Shown piece by piece: positions 51,226 to 60,834 of a stretch of DNA of 64,000 nt. The notes beneath the pieces were generated by a model that did not search any database, was not told the DNA's origin, and worked only from the letters and a program-made list of their open reading frames with translations. Origin of the DNA: Bryobacter sp964387685 (GTDB taxonomy: Bacteria > Acidobacteriota > Terriglobia > Bryobacterales > Bryobacteraceae); NCBI GenBank assembly GCA_964387685.1, contig CAYLXK010000030.1:1-64000 (forward strand), in the 5' to 3' direction. Each line of letters starts with the position of its first letter. Position 1 is the first letter of the stretch. Made by a program: the position numbers and the translations under genes.

Positions 51226-52359
51226 ATGAAGCATCTGGTTCTCGTCCTACTGGCGGGCGCGTGGGCGTCCAGCGCCGCGCCGGTCGGCTACTACAAGCTG
51301 AAGCTGGTTAAGATTGTCGATACCCAGGGCTTCGGCCAGCCGGTCGAGGTGTTGCGGCTTTTGCTCCCGGCCGATTGGCGCGTGGAATCCGGCGTTCACT
51401 GGGATCAATCCCAGCTCCACTGTCCCCTCAACATCGTCAAGATTTCCCTCGGCGCCACCTCGCCCGACGGCCTCAGCGCCGTCGAAATCGGGCCCGGCTA
51501 TACTTGGACCTCCGCCAGTGATCCCATGATGCAGCAAATCCTGCGTCAGTCCGCCGCCAACCGTACTGGCTGCGATGTCGGCCCGGTTACCGGTGCGGTG
51601 GACTATCTCCGCGGCTCCGTCGCTCCCCGCCAGCGCCCCGGCGCCCGCATCGTCTCCTCCGAGGCCCTGCCCGCCGTCTCCCAGGCCAAACAAGCGCTCC
51701 TCGCTCCCAGCCTCGACCCCCTCGTCCGCGCCGGCATCTACCGCGGCTATCGCGCCGACGCAGGCAGCGTCCGCCTTGCCTATGCGCAGGCCGGCCAGCC
51801 GGTCGAGGAGTGGATCATGGCCAGCGTCGTTAGCATTGCCAGCAGCTCGGCCAACACCGCCGCCCTCATGCAAGGCCAAATGAACAGGTCCGCCTCTACT
51901 TATTCGATGATCAGCGAAGGGACTCTCTCTCTGCGGATGCCCGCCGGTCGCTTCGACCAGAAGCTGCTCGCCACCATCCTGGCCTCCATCCGCCCCAATC
52001 CGCAGTACCAGGCCGCCGTCGGCCAGTTCCTTGCCAACATGAACCAGATCGCCAACCGCGGCGCCATGGAACGGGCCCGCCTCTGGCACGAAGCCGGCCA
52101 GCAGATCTCGGCCACCATCAGCCAGACCTACCGCATGCAACAAGCTACCCAGGACCGCGTCGCCGCCCAGTTCAGCCAGACCATCCGCGGCGTGGAAACT
52201 TACCTTGATGCGGCCACCGGCGCCCGCGTAGAACTTAGCGGCGGCTACGACAATGCTTGGGTCAACGCCCGCGGCGAGTACCTGCTTTCGGATTCCCCGG
52301 GCTTCAATCCCGCCGTGGCTTTGCGCGAAGAGTGGCGGCAGCTAAATAAGACGCAGTAG
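51226..52359 (+). CDS. secreted protein of unknown function
   Basis: 377 aa from ATG 51226. Sec signal peptide (KHLVLVLLAGAWASSAAP). The mature part has a beta-rich N-terminal region with two Cys (LHCPLNIV, RTGCDVGP), a helical Ala/Gln-rich middle (QFLANMNQIANRGAMERARLWHEAGQQISATIS), and a WVNARGEYLLSDSPGFNP end reminiscent of other acidobacterial secreted proteins. No family assigned. The 293 bp that follow (52360-52652) contain only weak open frames on both strands; I see no gene there. Confidence 0.75.
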   Translation: MKHLVLVLLAGAWASSAAPVGYYKLKLVKIVDTQGFGQPVEVLRLLLPADWRVESGVHWDQSQLHCPLNIVKISLGATSPDGLSAVEIGPGYTWTSASDPMMQQILRQSAANRTGCDVGPVTGAVDYLRGSVAPRQRPGARIVSSEALPAVSQAKQALLAPSLDPLVRAGIYRGYRADAGSVRLAYAQAGQPVEEWIMASVVSIASSSANTAALMQGQMNRSASTYSMISEGTLSLRMPAGRFDQKLLATILASIRPNPQYQAAVGQFLANMNQIANRGAMERARLWHEAGQQISATISQTYRMQQATQDRVAAQFSQTIRGVETYLDAATGARVELSGGYDNAWVNARGEYLLSDSPGFNPAVALREEWRQLNKTQ

Positions 52360-52652
52360 GGTGCGCGTCGGCGGCTGCGCGCCCTCCTCGCGGTTTTCCT
52401 TGGCCATCCATATCTTGGTCCGCATGTTTCGGCGAGAGGGATCGCTAAACTCCCGGCGCCCTCGCGCTGGTAGTGCCGGCCCACTAAGCGGGCCGCCAAC
52501 AAACCCGGTTCCGCGCGCAAAGTGCCGATCGGCCCCAGCAAAAACGGCGGCATCCCCTCGCAAGACATTTCGCTACCCAGCTTGCACGGACCCTGGACGC
52601 GGCACCATCTACAGAAGCTGATTTAGTTAGGGCCCGTCTCTTCGTAGCGGCG

Positions 52653-55178
52653 TTAGCGGTTGCGCACCGGCAAAGCAACCACGGGAGATGGGCGCCCGTT
52701 AACCACCACGGCCACGCTTTGGTTTCCATCGCCTACGCCTTTCGGTAGGACAAAGGTGCTCTGAAACAGGTTCGCTCCCAGCCGGGTTACGCGCAGCGTT
52801 TCCACAGTGGCTGTGCCCACCTGCAGGCTGACCTCGTTGGCCCGCAGCGTAGATTCAAGCGGCACCGAGGGTTCCAGAAAAGTGATGGAAAGCGTATCGC
52901 CGGGCACGGCCGGCCGCGCAGAGTCGATGACGAATTGTTCGCTGGACTCGACTTTTTGGATGAAGGCTGCCGGACCGTATACCGGCACCAGGGCGGGCGT
53001 AATCGTCTCGCCTTCGGTTTCCAAACGCAGCAGCGCAAATCCTGGCTGCGTCGAACCCGGTATGGAAAGGACTACGCGTCCGCCGCCAGAGCCCAGCACC
53101 GGAACCGCTTCGCCATTTAGCGAAGCCGTTACCCGCGCCGCCACAAGACCCGGAACATTCACAACCGCATTGGAACCGGGCGTCACGAAAGGCGAGCCGT
53201 TTTCGAGCGTCCATTTCGGATCGACTCCCAGGCCGGCCCGGAAGGCCGCGGTCACGCCCGAGGCCACCTGGAAACCCGAGCGTAATTCCATGTGGTTGAG
53301 ACCGGATAGCACTGTCACCATCTGCAGGCCGCTGGCGGCCTGGGGCGCGGCAACTACACTGGCGAGTAATCGAGTAGACGAGACCACCTGCAGTGCCCGC
53401 ACGGTCAAATCGCTGGTGCCGAAGCCCACCCGCACCCGTCCCGCGGCGAAGCGCGCACCGGGAGCGTTGATTTCCACGACCGTCTCCGTACCCGGCATGA
53501 CGACATTCGGAACGATCGTAAAGGCATTGCCGGTTTCGCCTTCGTTGTAAGCCAACTGCACGGGATTGTCCGCCTGCAAGAGCAGCGAACTCTGTCCGTC
53601 GGAGTTGACCGCCAGCACGCGCGCCACATGCCCCGCGGCGGCCACCGGGGCCTGTACGGTAAGGGAGCCAGGACCGTCCATGCTCCGTACCGGCGCCAAT
53701 TCTCCGTCGATATAGACTCTCGTATTGCCGTCGAAGTTCGCTCCGCTCAAGATCGCCAGGCGGGAGCCGTCGGCGGCATTGCCAGCCCAGGCGACATTGG
53801 AAACCTGAGGGGGGCGCCGCGTCGAGACGACAATCGCCGAAGGCAAAACGGTCGTCTCCGTCCCGTTGTCCAGAACCAGGTGCCGCTCACCGTCGCTCAA
53901 AAAGCCCGAGAGAAAGAGATCGAAAATCAGGTAGGAGTCCTGGAAGCCGCGGGTACCATTGATCGCCGGGGAGCCGCCCAGAATGGTGGAGCGCAGCCCC
54001 GGCACAGGCTGCGAAGACGGCGTCACAAACCCATAGCCGGTGGCCACGAACAAAGGGGTAGTGGTCTGGGGAGAGATAAACGCCGGCCGGATGTAAGTGC
54101 TGCCGTAAACGCTAAAAGTACTCGGGTAAAAAAGCGTGGGCGCGGACTGGCGGCGATTTACGGCGAAGTTAATCTCGGCGGCGGTCTGGCCCGCTAGGAC
54201 GTCCAGCGACCGCGCTAACGCCGCGTCGCGCGTGCCAGGAAAGAACTGTAAATCAAACAGGTTGTTGGCCGCAAGGGCGTTGTTTTCCGGGTCCCGCGGC
54301 AGGATCAGGTTGCCCGGCGTGATCTCGCCCGTCACGGGCGGCGGGACGGGATGAGCGTACACGATGTAAGGACCCGGCGGAATGCCTTGGATCAGGTAGG
54401 TGCCGTCGGGGTTGGAAAGCGTCGAGACCGCCGTGCCCGTTAGCGATAGCGCGACGACGCTCGCCAGATTGACGCCCTGTCCGTTCTGCGTGATGCGGCC
54501 CGCGACACTGCCGAAAAGCGTTTGAAAGTTGCGCGAAGGGTAGAGAATCGAGATCCCCGCCACATCGTCGGCCGCCAAGGGTTTGGAGCGAGTCGTGGCG
54601 CGCGTGAGCTGCGTCGACATCGCGCTCGAGGTAAAGGTGTGCTGGAGTCCCAGCGCGTGCCCGAATTCATGGACCGCATTCAGGAAGAAGTTATCGCTGA
54701 AGCTCTTATAACCGTAAACGTCTTTGCGGAAAATGATTTGGCTGCGCAAAATGGGAGTAAAGGTTTCGCCCCCGCTGGTCGTGGTTTCGGCTTTCAAGGT
54801 CGGACCGGCATAAGAGATGATGCCCGGGGCGACGTCTTCAAAAACAATATCGATGCCGGGAGATGCTTGCGGAGCAATCGCCGCCGCCGGCGCATAGCCG
54901 CCAAACGCCACCCGCAGCTCTGAGGTCGAGACGTCGTTCCAGGCCCGGCCCGCCGCAATGAGATTACTCATTACTGCCGTCCGGTTGTCGCCGTCGGCTA
55001 CCTTCTCCAGACCATCCGGCACGATGAAGAAGGGAACGGTCTTGTTCACCAGCGCGTTCAGGTCGAACTTCTCGTAGATCGGCTTCTGGAATCCCAACTG
55101 ATTGGAATACTTTACGAAGTGATAGTTCGCCGAAAGGCTGAGCGTGGCGATGAGTGACAGGACGAGCGCTCTTCTCAT
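52653..55178 (-). CDS. matrixin-type metalloprotease with carboxypeptidase-regulatory and IPT-like domains
   Basis: 841 aa, signal peptide (RRALVLSLIATLSLSA). Metzincin zinc site HEFGHALGLQHT near residue 170 with Met-turn SAMST. Then a carboxypeptidase-regulatory domain (GSVAGRITQNGQGVNLASVVAL ... GTYLIQGIPPGPY) and several IPT/TIG-like beta domains from about 370 to the end, of the Solibacter type. An extracellular protease. The start overlaps the stop of the upstream gene (ATGA), so they are translationally coupled. Confidence 0.85.
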   Translation of the reverse strand: MRRALVLSLIATLSLSANYHFVKYSNQLGFQKPIYEKFDLNALVNKTVPFFIVPDGLEKVADGDNRTAVMSNLIAAGRAWNDVSTSELRVAFGGYAPAAAIAPQASPGIDIVFEDVAPGIISYAGPTLKAETTTSGGETFTPILRSQIIFRKDVYGYKSFSDNFFLNAVHEFGHALGLQHTFTSSAMSTQLTRATTRSKPLAADDVAGISILYPSRNFQTLFGSVAGRITQNGQGVNLASVVALSLTGTAVSTLSNPDGTYLIQGIPPGPYIVYAHPVPPPVTGEITPGNLILPRDPENNALAANNLFDLQFFPGTRDAALARSLDVLAGQTAAEINFAVNRRQSAPTLFYPSTFSVYGSTYIRPAFISPQTTTPLFVATGYGFVTPSSQPVPGLRSTILGGSPAINGTRGFQDSYLIFDLFLSGFLSDGERHLVLDNGTETTVLPSAIVVSTRRPPQVSNVAWAGNAADGSRLAILSGANFDGNTRVYIDGELAPVRSMDGPGSLTVQAPVAAAGHVARVLAVNSDGQSSLLLQADNPVQLAYNEGETGNAFTIVPNVVMPGTETVVEINAPGARFAAGRVRVGFGTSDLTVRALQVVSSTRLLASVVAAPQAASGLQMVTVLSGLNHMELRSGFQVASGVTAAFRAGLGVDPKWTLENGSPFVTPGSNAVVNVPGLVAARVTASLNGEAVPVLGSGGGRVVLSIPGSTQPGFALLRLETEGETITPALVPVYGPAAFIQKVESSEQFVIDSARPAVPGDTLSITFLEPSVPLESTLRANEVSLQVGTATVETLRVTRLGANLFQSTFVLPKGVGDGNQSVAVVVNGRPSPVVALPVRNR

Positions 55179-55702
55179 TGCCGCAGTCCCTGAATTTTCG
55201 CTCGCATCTCATTGAGGTGCATCGACAAACCCCGGTCCTGCACTTCCTGCCCCGTCGAATCCAGCATTCTCTCCTCGGTTTTGCCGCGGAAGGCCACGAG
55301 ATTGCCCTTTTCGTCTTTCACAATGTTGAGCAGGCCTTGGCAGAGTCCCATAATCTGCTTAAGCCCGCTTTTGCCCTGCCAGAGGAAAAAGAGGTATTCC
55401 TGATCCCGCTGGAGTGTGGGCGCGCCTGCGTAGCTTTGCCGAATCCCAGAACTGACCCCACCAGGGATCGCGACGCTTACCCGCGCGCTCGGGGCGCCTT
55501 TGAGCCGTTCCGTTACCTGGACCTCGCACAGGGTAAACACCACTGGTGGGCGGTAAGTGCTTGTGCAATAAAGGACTTTGCCGCGCACGATTTCGGTGGA
55601 CTCCGCAATCAGGCGCTCCGTCGAGAGGCGTTCGAGCGTCGCGGCCTTCCCGCCGCTCACGCTCAACGCGCAGGCGGCCAGGATCGCAGCCAGAATTCGC
55701 AT
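55175..55702 (-). CDS. secreted partner of the metalloprotease, unknown function
   Basis: 175 aa from ATG 55702 with AAAGG 4 bases upstream. Signal peptide (RILAAILAACALSVSGGKAA). RLIAESTEIVRGKVLYCTSTYRPP ... VQVTERLKGAPSARVSVAIPGG ... QEYLFFLWQGKSGLKQIMGLCQGLLNI resembles an OB-like beta domain; Cys residues may pair. It overlaps the protease gene by four bases; such pairs recur in Acidobacteria. It could be a chaperone, inhibitor or cofactor of the protease (inference). Confidence 0.72.
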   Translation of the reverse strand: MRILAAILAACALSVSGGKAATLERLSTERLIAESTEIVRGKVLYCTSTYRPPVVFTLCEVQVTERLKGAPSARVSVAIPGGVSSGIRQSYAGAPTLQRDQEYLFFLWQGKSGLKQIMGLCQGLLNIVKDEKGNLVAFRGKTEERMLDSTGQEVQDRGLSMHLNEMRAKIQGLRQ

Positions 55703-55875
55703 CGACCTTTTGCCGTTTGAGAACATCGTCCGAAACACCATCAGCAGCACGCCCGGGGCCGAACTACCTTCCTGATTCTAAAAGATTTTCCGGAGCGAGT
55801 ACAAGGCGCGCTGGTACTCCCTGACACAAGGTGAGGCGCTTTGTCCCAATTTGGCTTCGTTTTGGCGGGACGGGC

Positions 55876-56319
55876 TCAGGCTGAGAAAGACTGGGTTTTG
55901 GCCGCGAGCACGGCCAATTCATCGCAGCGGTTGTTGTCGGGATGATTGGCGTGGCCTTTGGTCCAGGTCCACTTGACCTCGTGATGCTGCACCTGCGCGT
56001 CGAGCGCTTCCCAGAGGTCCTGGTTCTTGACGGGCTGCTTGGCCGCGTTACGCCAGTTGTTACGCTTCCAGCCGGTGATCCACTGAGTTATACCTTTGAG
56101 TACATATTCGGAGTCCGTGGTGACGGAGACGGAGCAGCGTTCCTTTAGAAGTTTTAATCCTTCAATGGCGGCCATCAGTTCCATCCGGTTGTTGGTGGTT
56201 TCCGGCTCGCTGCCATAGATCTCTTTTTTGTGGGCTCCGAATTTGAGAATGGCGGCCCAGCCGCCGGGTCCGGGGTTGCCGGAGCAGGCCCCGTCGGTAA
56301 TCAATTCGACTTGCTTCAT
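55876..56319 (-). CDS. rnhA: ribonuclease HI
   Basis: 147 aa. Removes RNA from RNA-DNA hybrids. Catalytic carboxylates: ELITDGACSGNPGPGGW (Asp), NRMELMAAIEG (Glu), TTDSEYVLKGI (Asp), NNRCDELA (Asp). Basic protrusion GWKRNNWRNAAKQPVKN is present, as in E. coli RNase HI. Overlaps dusB by ATGA (56316-56319). Confidence 0.96.
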   Translation of the reverse strand: MKQVELITDGACSGNPGPGGWAAILKFGAHKKEIYGSEPETTNNRMELMAAIEGLKLLKERCSVSVTTDSEYVLKGITQWITGWKRNNWRNAAKQPVKNQDLWEALDAQVQHHEVKWTWTKGHANHPDNNRCDELAVLAAKTQSFSA

Positions 56320-57347
56320 GCCGCGACGGCTTCCAGCTCCTCGGCCTTCAATTCCTCGGCAAAGAAATGGTCTACAGCGGCGAGCACTTCCTTTGCCTGC
56401 TGCTTCTGGTAGATACTGGCGCGCAAGCGCGAACCGTTGCGCACGCCGTGGGTAAAGTAGCCCGTGAACTGTTTCATTTTGCCGACGGCCTCGGGCCAGT
56501 TGGTTTCCTCGAGCATTTCGAAGTAGCGCTTCATGATGCGGTAGCGGTCGTCCTGGGAAGGCTGCCAATAGGAGCCGGTTTCGAGATACTCGGCGATTTG
56601 GCGGAAGATCCAAGGGTTATAGGAGGCTGCGCGGCCGATCATGACGGCGTCGCAGTGCGTTTCGGCGATCATGCGGACGGCGTCTTCGGGCGTCGTGATG
56701 TCGCCATTGCCGATGACGGGGATCTTCACGTGGGCCTTCAGTTCGGCGATGTGTGCCCAATTGGCGCGGCCGGCATAACCTTGCTCGCGCGTGCGCGGGT
56801 GCAGGGCGATGGCGGAAAGGCCGTTGTCCTCGGCAAGCTTGCCCATGCTAAGAAAGACCAACTCGTTCTCGTTCCAGCCGGAGCGGAACTTCATGGTTAA
56901 GGGAATCTGGATGGCGGCCCGCACGCTCTTCAGAATCCGGTCCACGAGCGGCATGTCGCGCAGGCAGCCGGAGCCGCCGTTGCATTTCACCACCTTTTTC
57001 ACCGGGCAGCCGAAGTTGATGTCGACGAAATCGAAACCGAGATCCTGGCAGTGGCGGGCCGCGTCGGCCATGATGGCGGGATCGGAGCCAAAGAGCTGCG
57101 CGCTGATGGGATGTTCTTCGGGCTCAAAGGCCAGGTAGCGCTTCTCCGTTTTGGAGGGCTTGCGGTGCCGCAGGCTGGAGACCACGCCGTGCGAACTGGT
57201 GAATTCGGTCATGATCAGTCCGCATCCGCCTTGGCGACGGATGAGGCGGCGGAAAACCGTGTCGGTGACGCCCGCCATGGGCGCCAGGACCGTCGCGGGT
57301 TGAATTTCGGCCGAGGAGATGCGGAAGCGGCCGGGAAACAAAGACAT
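56316..57347 (-). CDS. dusB: tRNA-dihydrouridine synthase
   Basis: 343 aa, FMN enzyme reducing uridine in tRNA D-loops. TIM-barrel start VLAPMAGVTDTVFRRL, SAQLFGSDPAIMADAA, catalytic Cys in INFGCPVKKVVK, MKFRSGWNE, HPRTREQGYAG, VIGNGDITTPEDA and MIGRAASYNPWIF. Length and GCP motif fit the DusB group; the next Cys (VVKCNGGSG) replaces the usual NxGSG-preceding residue. Coupled to rnhA by overlap. Confidence 0.92.
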   Translation of the reverse strand: MSLFPGRFRISSAEIQPATVLAPMAGVTDTVFRRLIRRQGGCGLIMTEFTSSHGVVSSLRHRKPSKTEKRYLAFEPEEHPISAQLFGSDPAIMADAARHCQDLGFDFVDINFGCPVKKVVKCNGGSGCLRDMPLVDRILKSVRAAIQIPLTMKFRSGWNENELVFLSMGKLAEDNGLSAIALHPRTREQGYAGRANWAHIAELKAHVKIPVIGNGDITTPEDAVRMIAETHCDAVMIGRAASYNPWIFRQIAEYLETGSYWQPSQDDRYRIMKRYFEMLEETNWPEAVGKMKQFTGYFTHGVRNGSRLRASIYQKQQAKEVLAAVDHFFAEELKAEELEAVAA

Positions 57348-57406
57348 TCCCTTTCATTATGACGGGTGGTGGAAACTAGCGGCAAATTGTGCGCATCGTA
57401 GTAGGC

Positions 57407-58378
57407 ATGAGCCCGAAGATTCTCATGGCCTTTGTCGGCGGGGCGGCACTTGCCGGCGTGATTACGATGTTTGTCGCCAACCGGCCGGCGGAAAGGCCGC
57501 AAGAAAAAGTGGAAGCTCCCGCTAGCTCGGTGGAATTGCCGGTAGCTAGCGATGTCGCCAAGGAAACGCCTCTCGAGGTCGCCGTGGAGGCTCCCAAGCC
57601 AATTCAGAGAGCAGCTGAGCGCCCGAGTGCGGCGCCGAAGCCCGTAGCCCGCGTAGTGGCGAAGCCCTCCGCCAACACCGCAAGTCCGGCGAAAGCCGAC
57701 GATACGGGGGCCGTCACACTGCCGCCTTTCTCGACCTCGACCTCCAACTCGAGCTCGACAACACCTGCGCCTGCGCCAGTGGTGACAGCCGAGGCGCCGC
57801 GCCGCAGCGAAATTCTGAGGCCCGAAGCGCCAAAGGTGCCCGAGCGGGTTCCGGAGACGGTAACGATCGCCGCGGGAACGACCATTAGCGTGCGCTTAAA
57901 CGCGACGCTGAGCTCGGACAAGAATCTTCCCGGCGATACCTTTACGGCCGTGCTGGATCAACCTTTGGTCGTGAACGATATGGTGATTGCCGAGCGTGGG
58001 GCCAAGGTGGACGGGAAAGTGGTGGAAGCCGTCAAGGCGGGCCGCGTAAAAGGTACCGCGCTGCTTTCCGTGGCGCTGACGCGGGTGCGCACAAGCGATG
58101 GGCAAAGCATCGCCATTGCGACCGATCCCTTTGTGCGGGAAGGCGAGAAGAGCGTTAAGAGCGATGCGGTGAAAGTGGGCGTGGGTGCGGCCATTGGCGC
58201 GGCGATTGGAGCGATTGCCGGCGGCGGAAAAGGCGCGGCCATTGGCGGCGCTAGCGGCGGCGCGGCTGGAACAGGCGTCGTACTGGCTACACGAGGCAAG
58301 CCCGTGCAACTCGACGTGGAATCCAAGCTGCCCTTCCGCTTGGCGCAGGCCGTGACGATTACCGAGAAGATTCGCTAA
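57407..58378 (+). CDS. membrane-anchored protein with glycine zipper
   Basis: 323 aa from ATG 57407 (GTG 57389 possible). TM helix LMAFVGGAALAGVITMFVA, a long Pro/Ala/Ser-rich stretch to about 145, then a folded part TVTIAAGTTISVRLNATLSSDKNLPGDTF ... DQPLVVNDMVIAERGAKVDGKVVEA, and a glycine-zipper GVGAAIGAAIGAIAGGGKGAAIGGASG. The folded block occurs in many acidobacterial proteins; its function is unknown. The tRNA gene follows 24 bp later. Confidence 0.72.
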   Translation: MSPKILMAFVGGAALAGVITMFVANRPAERPQEKVEAPASSVELPVASDVAKETPLEVAVEAPKPIQRAAERPSAAPKPVARVVAKPSANTASPAKADDTGAVTLPPFSTSTSNSSSTTPAPAPVVTAEAPRRSEILRPEAPKVPERVPETVTIAAGTTISVRLNATLSSDKNLPGDTFTAVLDQPLVVNDMVIAERGAKVDGKVVEAVKAGRVKGTALLSVALTRVRTSDGQSIAIATDPFVREGEKSVKSDAVKVGVGAAIGAAIGAIAGGGKGAAIGGASGGAAGTGVVLATRGKPVQLDVESKLPFRLAQAVTITEKIR

Positions 58379-58402
58379 ACTACGGGAGTTGAACGCCACC
58401 GG

Positions 58403-58478
58403 GCCGGCGTAGCTCAATTGGCAGAGCACCTGATTTGTAATCAGAAGGTTGTCGGTTCAATTCCGACCGCCGGCTCCA
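58403..58478 (+). tRNA. tRNA-Thr (anticodon UGU)
   Basis: Cloverleaf of 76 nt: acceptor GCCGGCG (58403-58409) pairs with CGCCGGC (58468-58474), D-arm around AGCTCAATTGGCAGAGC, anticodon loop TTTGTAA with TGT, T-arm GTCGG-TTCAATT-CCGAC, discriminator T and encoded CCA (58476-58478). One C-A mismatch at the outer anticodon-stem pair. Confidence 0.96.
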
Positions 58479-58568
58479 TTCGTGGTCTGGCAGTTTCGTA
58501 ACACCCGGATGCTAGCCTGAGAGAGGCGCGGCGCGTGGTCTCCCCTCCGCCGATCCCGCCTCCTCGCT

Positions 58569-59963
58569 TTGGAATACGTGCCTCCATTTTTGCGTTCGCC
58601 GCGCCGCCTGGTGACGCTCGGTCTCATGATTGGGAGCTTCATGGGTTCCATGGAGGCGACCGTAGTGGCAACCGCCATGCCGACGATCGTCGAGCAGATG
58701 GGCGGTCTGAATATCTATGGCTGGGCCTTTTCGATTTACGTCTTGGCCTCTAGCGCCGCCATGCCGGTGGCCGGCAAACTCAGCGATATCTTCGGCCGCC
58801 GGATTGTCTACGCCTGGGCCATGGGCCTCTTCCTGCTGGCCAGCCTGCTGTGCGCTGTCGCGCCGTCCATGTATTGGTTGATCGTGTTTCGCGGCTTGCA
58901 GGGGCTCGGCGCGGCGGGCTTGCTGCCGCTGGCCTTGGTGATGATCGGGGACATGTTCAGCCTGGAGGAACGCGCCAGGGTACAGGGCCTCTTTAGCGCG
59001 GTGTGGGGACTTTCGAGTGTGGCCGGCCCTCTGCTGGGCGGCTTCCTGGTGGACCGCGTGGGCTGGCCCAGTGTCTTCTACATCAACGTGCCGTTTGGGA
59101 TGCTCTCGGCCTGGCTGGTATGGCGATGGTGGGCGGACCGCCACGAAATCGCCAAGGGGAGGCCCTACATCGACTATCCGGGCGCCCTGCTGGTGATGGC
59201 CGCGGCCATTGTGCTGCTGCTGGGCTTGGTGGACGTCTCCCGCTGGCAGGGTTGGGCGCTGATCGCCCTGTCGCTGGGCCTGTGCGTAGCGTTGTGGAGG
59301 GTAGAGAAGGGGAGCCCGGATCCTGTGCTGCCGCTGCAACTCTTTCACTGGCGGCTCTTCACGATTTCCATCCTGCACGCCGCCGTGATTGGGTGGATTT
59401 TGAACGGGGTAACAGCCTACATACCGCTTTTCGTGCAAAAGGTGCAAGGCAAAAGCGCGCTCGAGGCTGGCAGCGCGTTGACCCCGCTCTTGCTTGCCTG
59501 GGTGGTGGCCAGCACGGTCAGCGCGAAGCTGCTCTTGCGGACGGGCTACTGGTGGCCAGCCTCGGTTGGCATGGTGCTGGTGGTCTTGGGAAGCGCGCCG
59601 CTGGTGGCTTTAAACGCGGGCACGAGTTGGGCCTACCTTTGGGCGAGCATGGTCGCGCTCGGCACTGGATTCGGGCTGACGGTACCGGCCTTGTTGATTG
59701 CCGTACAATCCACGGTGGAGCGCCGCTGGATGGGCGCGGCCACGTCGATGATGCAGTTTGCGCGCAGTATGGGCGGCAGCGTGGGGGTGGGCGCCATGGG
59801 AGCCGTATTCAATCTGCGGGAAAAGACAGACGGCTTCGATGCCGCACTTGAGGCGGCTTTTTGGGTGGCGGCGGGAGTTACCGTGTTGGGACTGGGAATT
59901 TTAATGGCGGCGCCCCGGCTGAGCGTGGCCGAATTGAAGCAGCGGCGCGGCGAGACGGCCTAG
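58569..59963 (+). CDS. MFS drug exporter, DHA2 (EmrB/QacA) type
   Basis: 464 aa from TTG 58569; no ATG or GTG lies closer upstream. About 14 helices. DHA2 motifs: LGLMIGSFMGSMEATVVATAMPTI (helix 1, antiporter start), GKLSDIFGRRIV (motif A), RGLQGLGAAGLLPLALVMIGD and GFLVDRVGWPSVFYINVPFGM (motif C region). Likely proton-coupled efflux of amphipathic compounds. No TetR or MarR gene is adjacent. Its TAG shares CTAG (59960-59963) with the convergent stop. Confidence 0.92.
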   Translation: MEYVPPFLRSPRRLVTLGLMIGSFMGSMEATVVATAMPTIVEQMGGLNIYGWAFSIYVLASSAAMPVAGKLSDIFGRRIVYAWAMGLFLLASLLCAVAPSMYWLIVFRGLQGLGAAGLLPLALVMIGDMFSLEERARVQGLFSAVWGLSSVAGPLLGGFLVDRVGWPSVFYINVPFGMLSAWLVWRWWADRHEIAKGRPYIDYPGALLVMAAAIVLLLGLVDVSRWQGWALIALSLGLCVALWRVEKGSPDPVLPLQLFHWRLFTISILHAAVIGWILNGVTAYIPLFVQKVQGKSALEAGSALTPLLLAWVVASTVSAKLLLRTGYWWPASVGMVLVVLGSAPLVALNAGTSWAYLWASMVALGTGFGLTVPALLIAVQSTVERRWMGAATSMMQFARSMGGSVGVGAMGAVFNLREKTDGFDAALEAAFWVAAGVTVLGLGILMAAPRLSVAELKQRRGETA

Positions 59964-60832
59964 CGGCGGCCGAAGCTTCCCCGGACACAGACGCGGATGT
60001 CTACCGCGATCGGACCATTGACCACGGCTCGTCGAAAGTGGAGGGTGATCTTTGTGGAGGGTCCACCTACTTTTCCCCCTAGCGTTTGATGGCCTTCCAC
60101 CGACCCCGTATGATTCTGCACCACTTTGCCGTCCCAGCTTTGGCCGGTGCTGAGATTCATTCGGGGCACGTTGAAGCCATTGGCCTTCAGCAGATCCTCG
60201 TAGCCATAAACGAGATCCGTCATGGTAAGGGCGGCCGTCACATAGCGGCTTTCCAGGCACGCCGCGCCATCGATCTTCTTCTGCACCGGGCGCGGCGGCT
60301 GAGAGTGGCCACGCAGCACCAGCCAAGCGGGCCAGGCCAGCGGCGGCGCGTCGTTGTTGTAGAAGTTATCGCGCATGGCGGCGGCGCCGACGGGGGCATC
60401 GTATTGCGCCATCTCGGCGCGTTGGCGTTGGCGGAAGTCTTCTAGCGAAGCGGCCGTACTGCGGGCGCGGCCCGAGTAGGGCAGGGAAGAGTTTGACGGG
60501 GGAATGTAGAAGTCGGCGGCCGGGGCGGACTTGGCCGCGCAATGGATGCGCACGGTGGTGCCCCCCGGCGCGGGATGAAACTGCAATAGAAGGTCGCATT
60601 CCGGCGCCGCCACCCGCGCCGAGAGACCGATGCCGTCGGCATTCGGGGAATAGGCCAGCTTCGCCTTGGCAAAGACGGTTTGGAAGTGCGCGGCGGCCTC
60701 GGTGGGCTTCATCGCGAGCGTATAGCTGCTTTCGAGCAGCCCCGGGGATTGGCTGGATTGGACCTGGGCGCCGGGGTGGAGCTCCAGCCAAGGGGGCAGG
60801 GAAAGGGCCAAGCAAAAGACGAGAGCGAACAT
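59960..60832 (-). CDS. secreted protein of unknown function
   Basis: 290 aa from ATG 60832, two bases after the preceding stop. Signal peptide (FALVFCLALSLPP). Mature protein has a central beta domain (LAYSPNADGIGLSARVAAPECDLLLQFHP) and an end with STKITLHFRRAVVNGPIAVDIRVCVRG; Cys residues could pair. No family recognised. Operon with the small membrane protein upstream. Confidence 0.68.
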   Translation of the reverse strand: MFALVFCLALSLPPWLELHPGAQVQSSQSPGLLESSYTLAMKPTEAAAHFQTVFAKAKLAYSPNADGIGLSARVAAPECDLLLQFHPAPGGTTVRIHCAAKSAPAADFYIPPSNSSLPYSGRARSTAASLEDFRQRQRAEMAQYDAPVGAAAMRDNFYNNDAPPLAWPAWLVLRGHSQPPRPVQKKIDGAACLESRYVTAALTMTDLVYGYEDLLKANGFNVPRMNLSTGQSWDGKVVQNHTGSVEGHQTLGGKVGGPSTKITLHFRRAVVNGPIAVDIRVCVRGSFGRR

Positions 60833-60834
60833 GG

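Noticed and set aside
52342..52656. Possible small genes in the 293-bp gap after the secreted protein
   Set aside because: Frames on both strands are short, Arg/Pro-rich, without ribosome site or recognisable domain.
57407..58378. VirB10/TrbI conjugation protein
   Set aside because: TM plus Pro-rich region and beta domain look alike, but no conjugation genes are near and the block is common in non-conjugative acidobacterial proteins.
59003..59851. Alternative plus-strand frame inside the MFS gene
   Set aside because: Out of frame with the 14-helix transporter; low-complexity.
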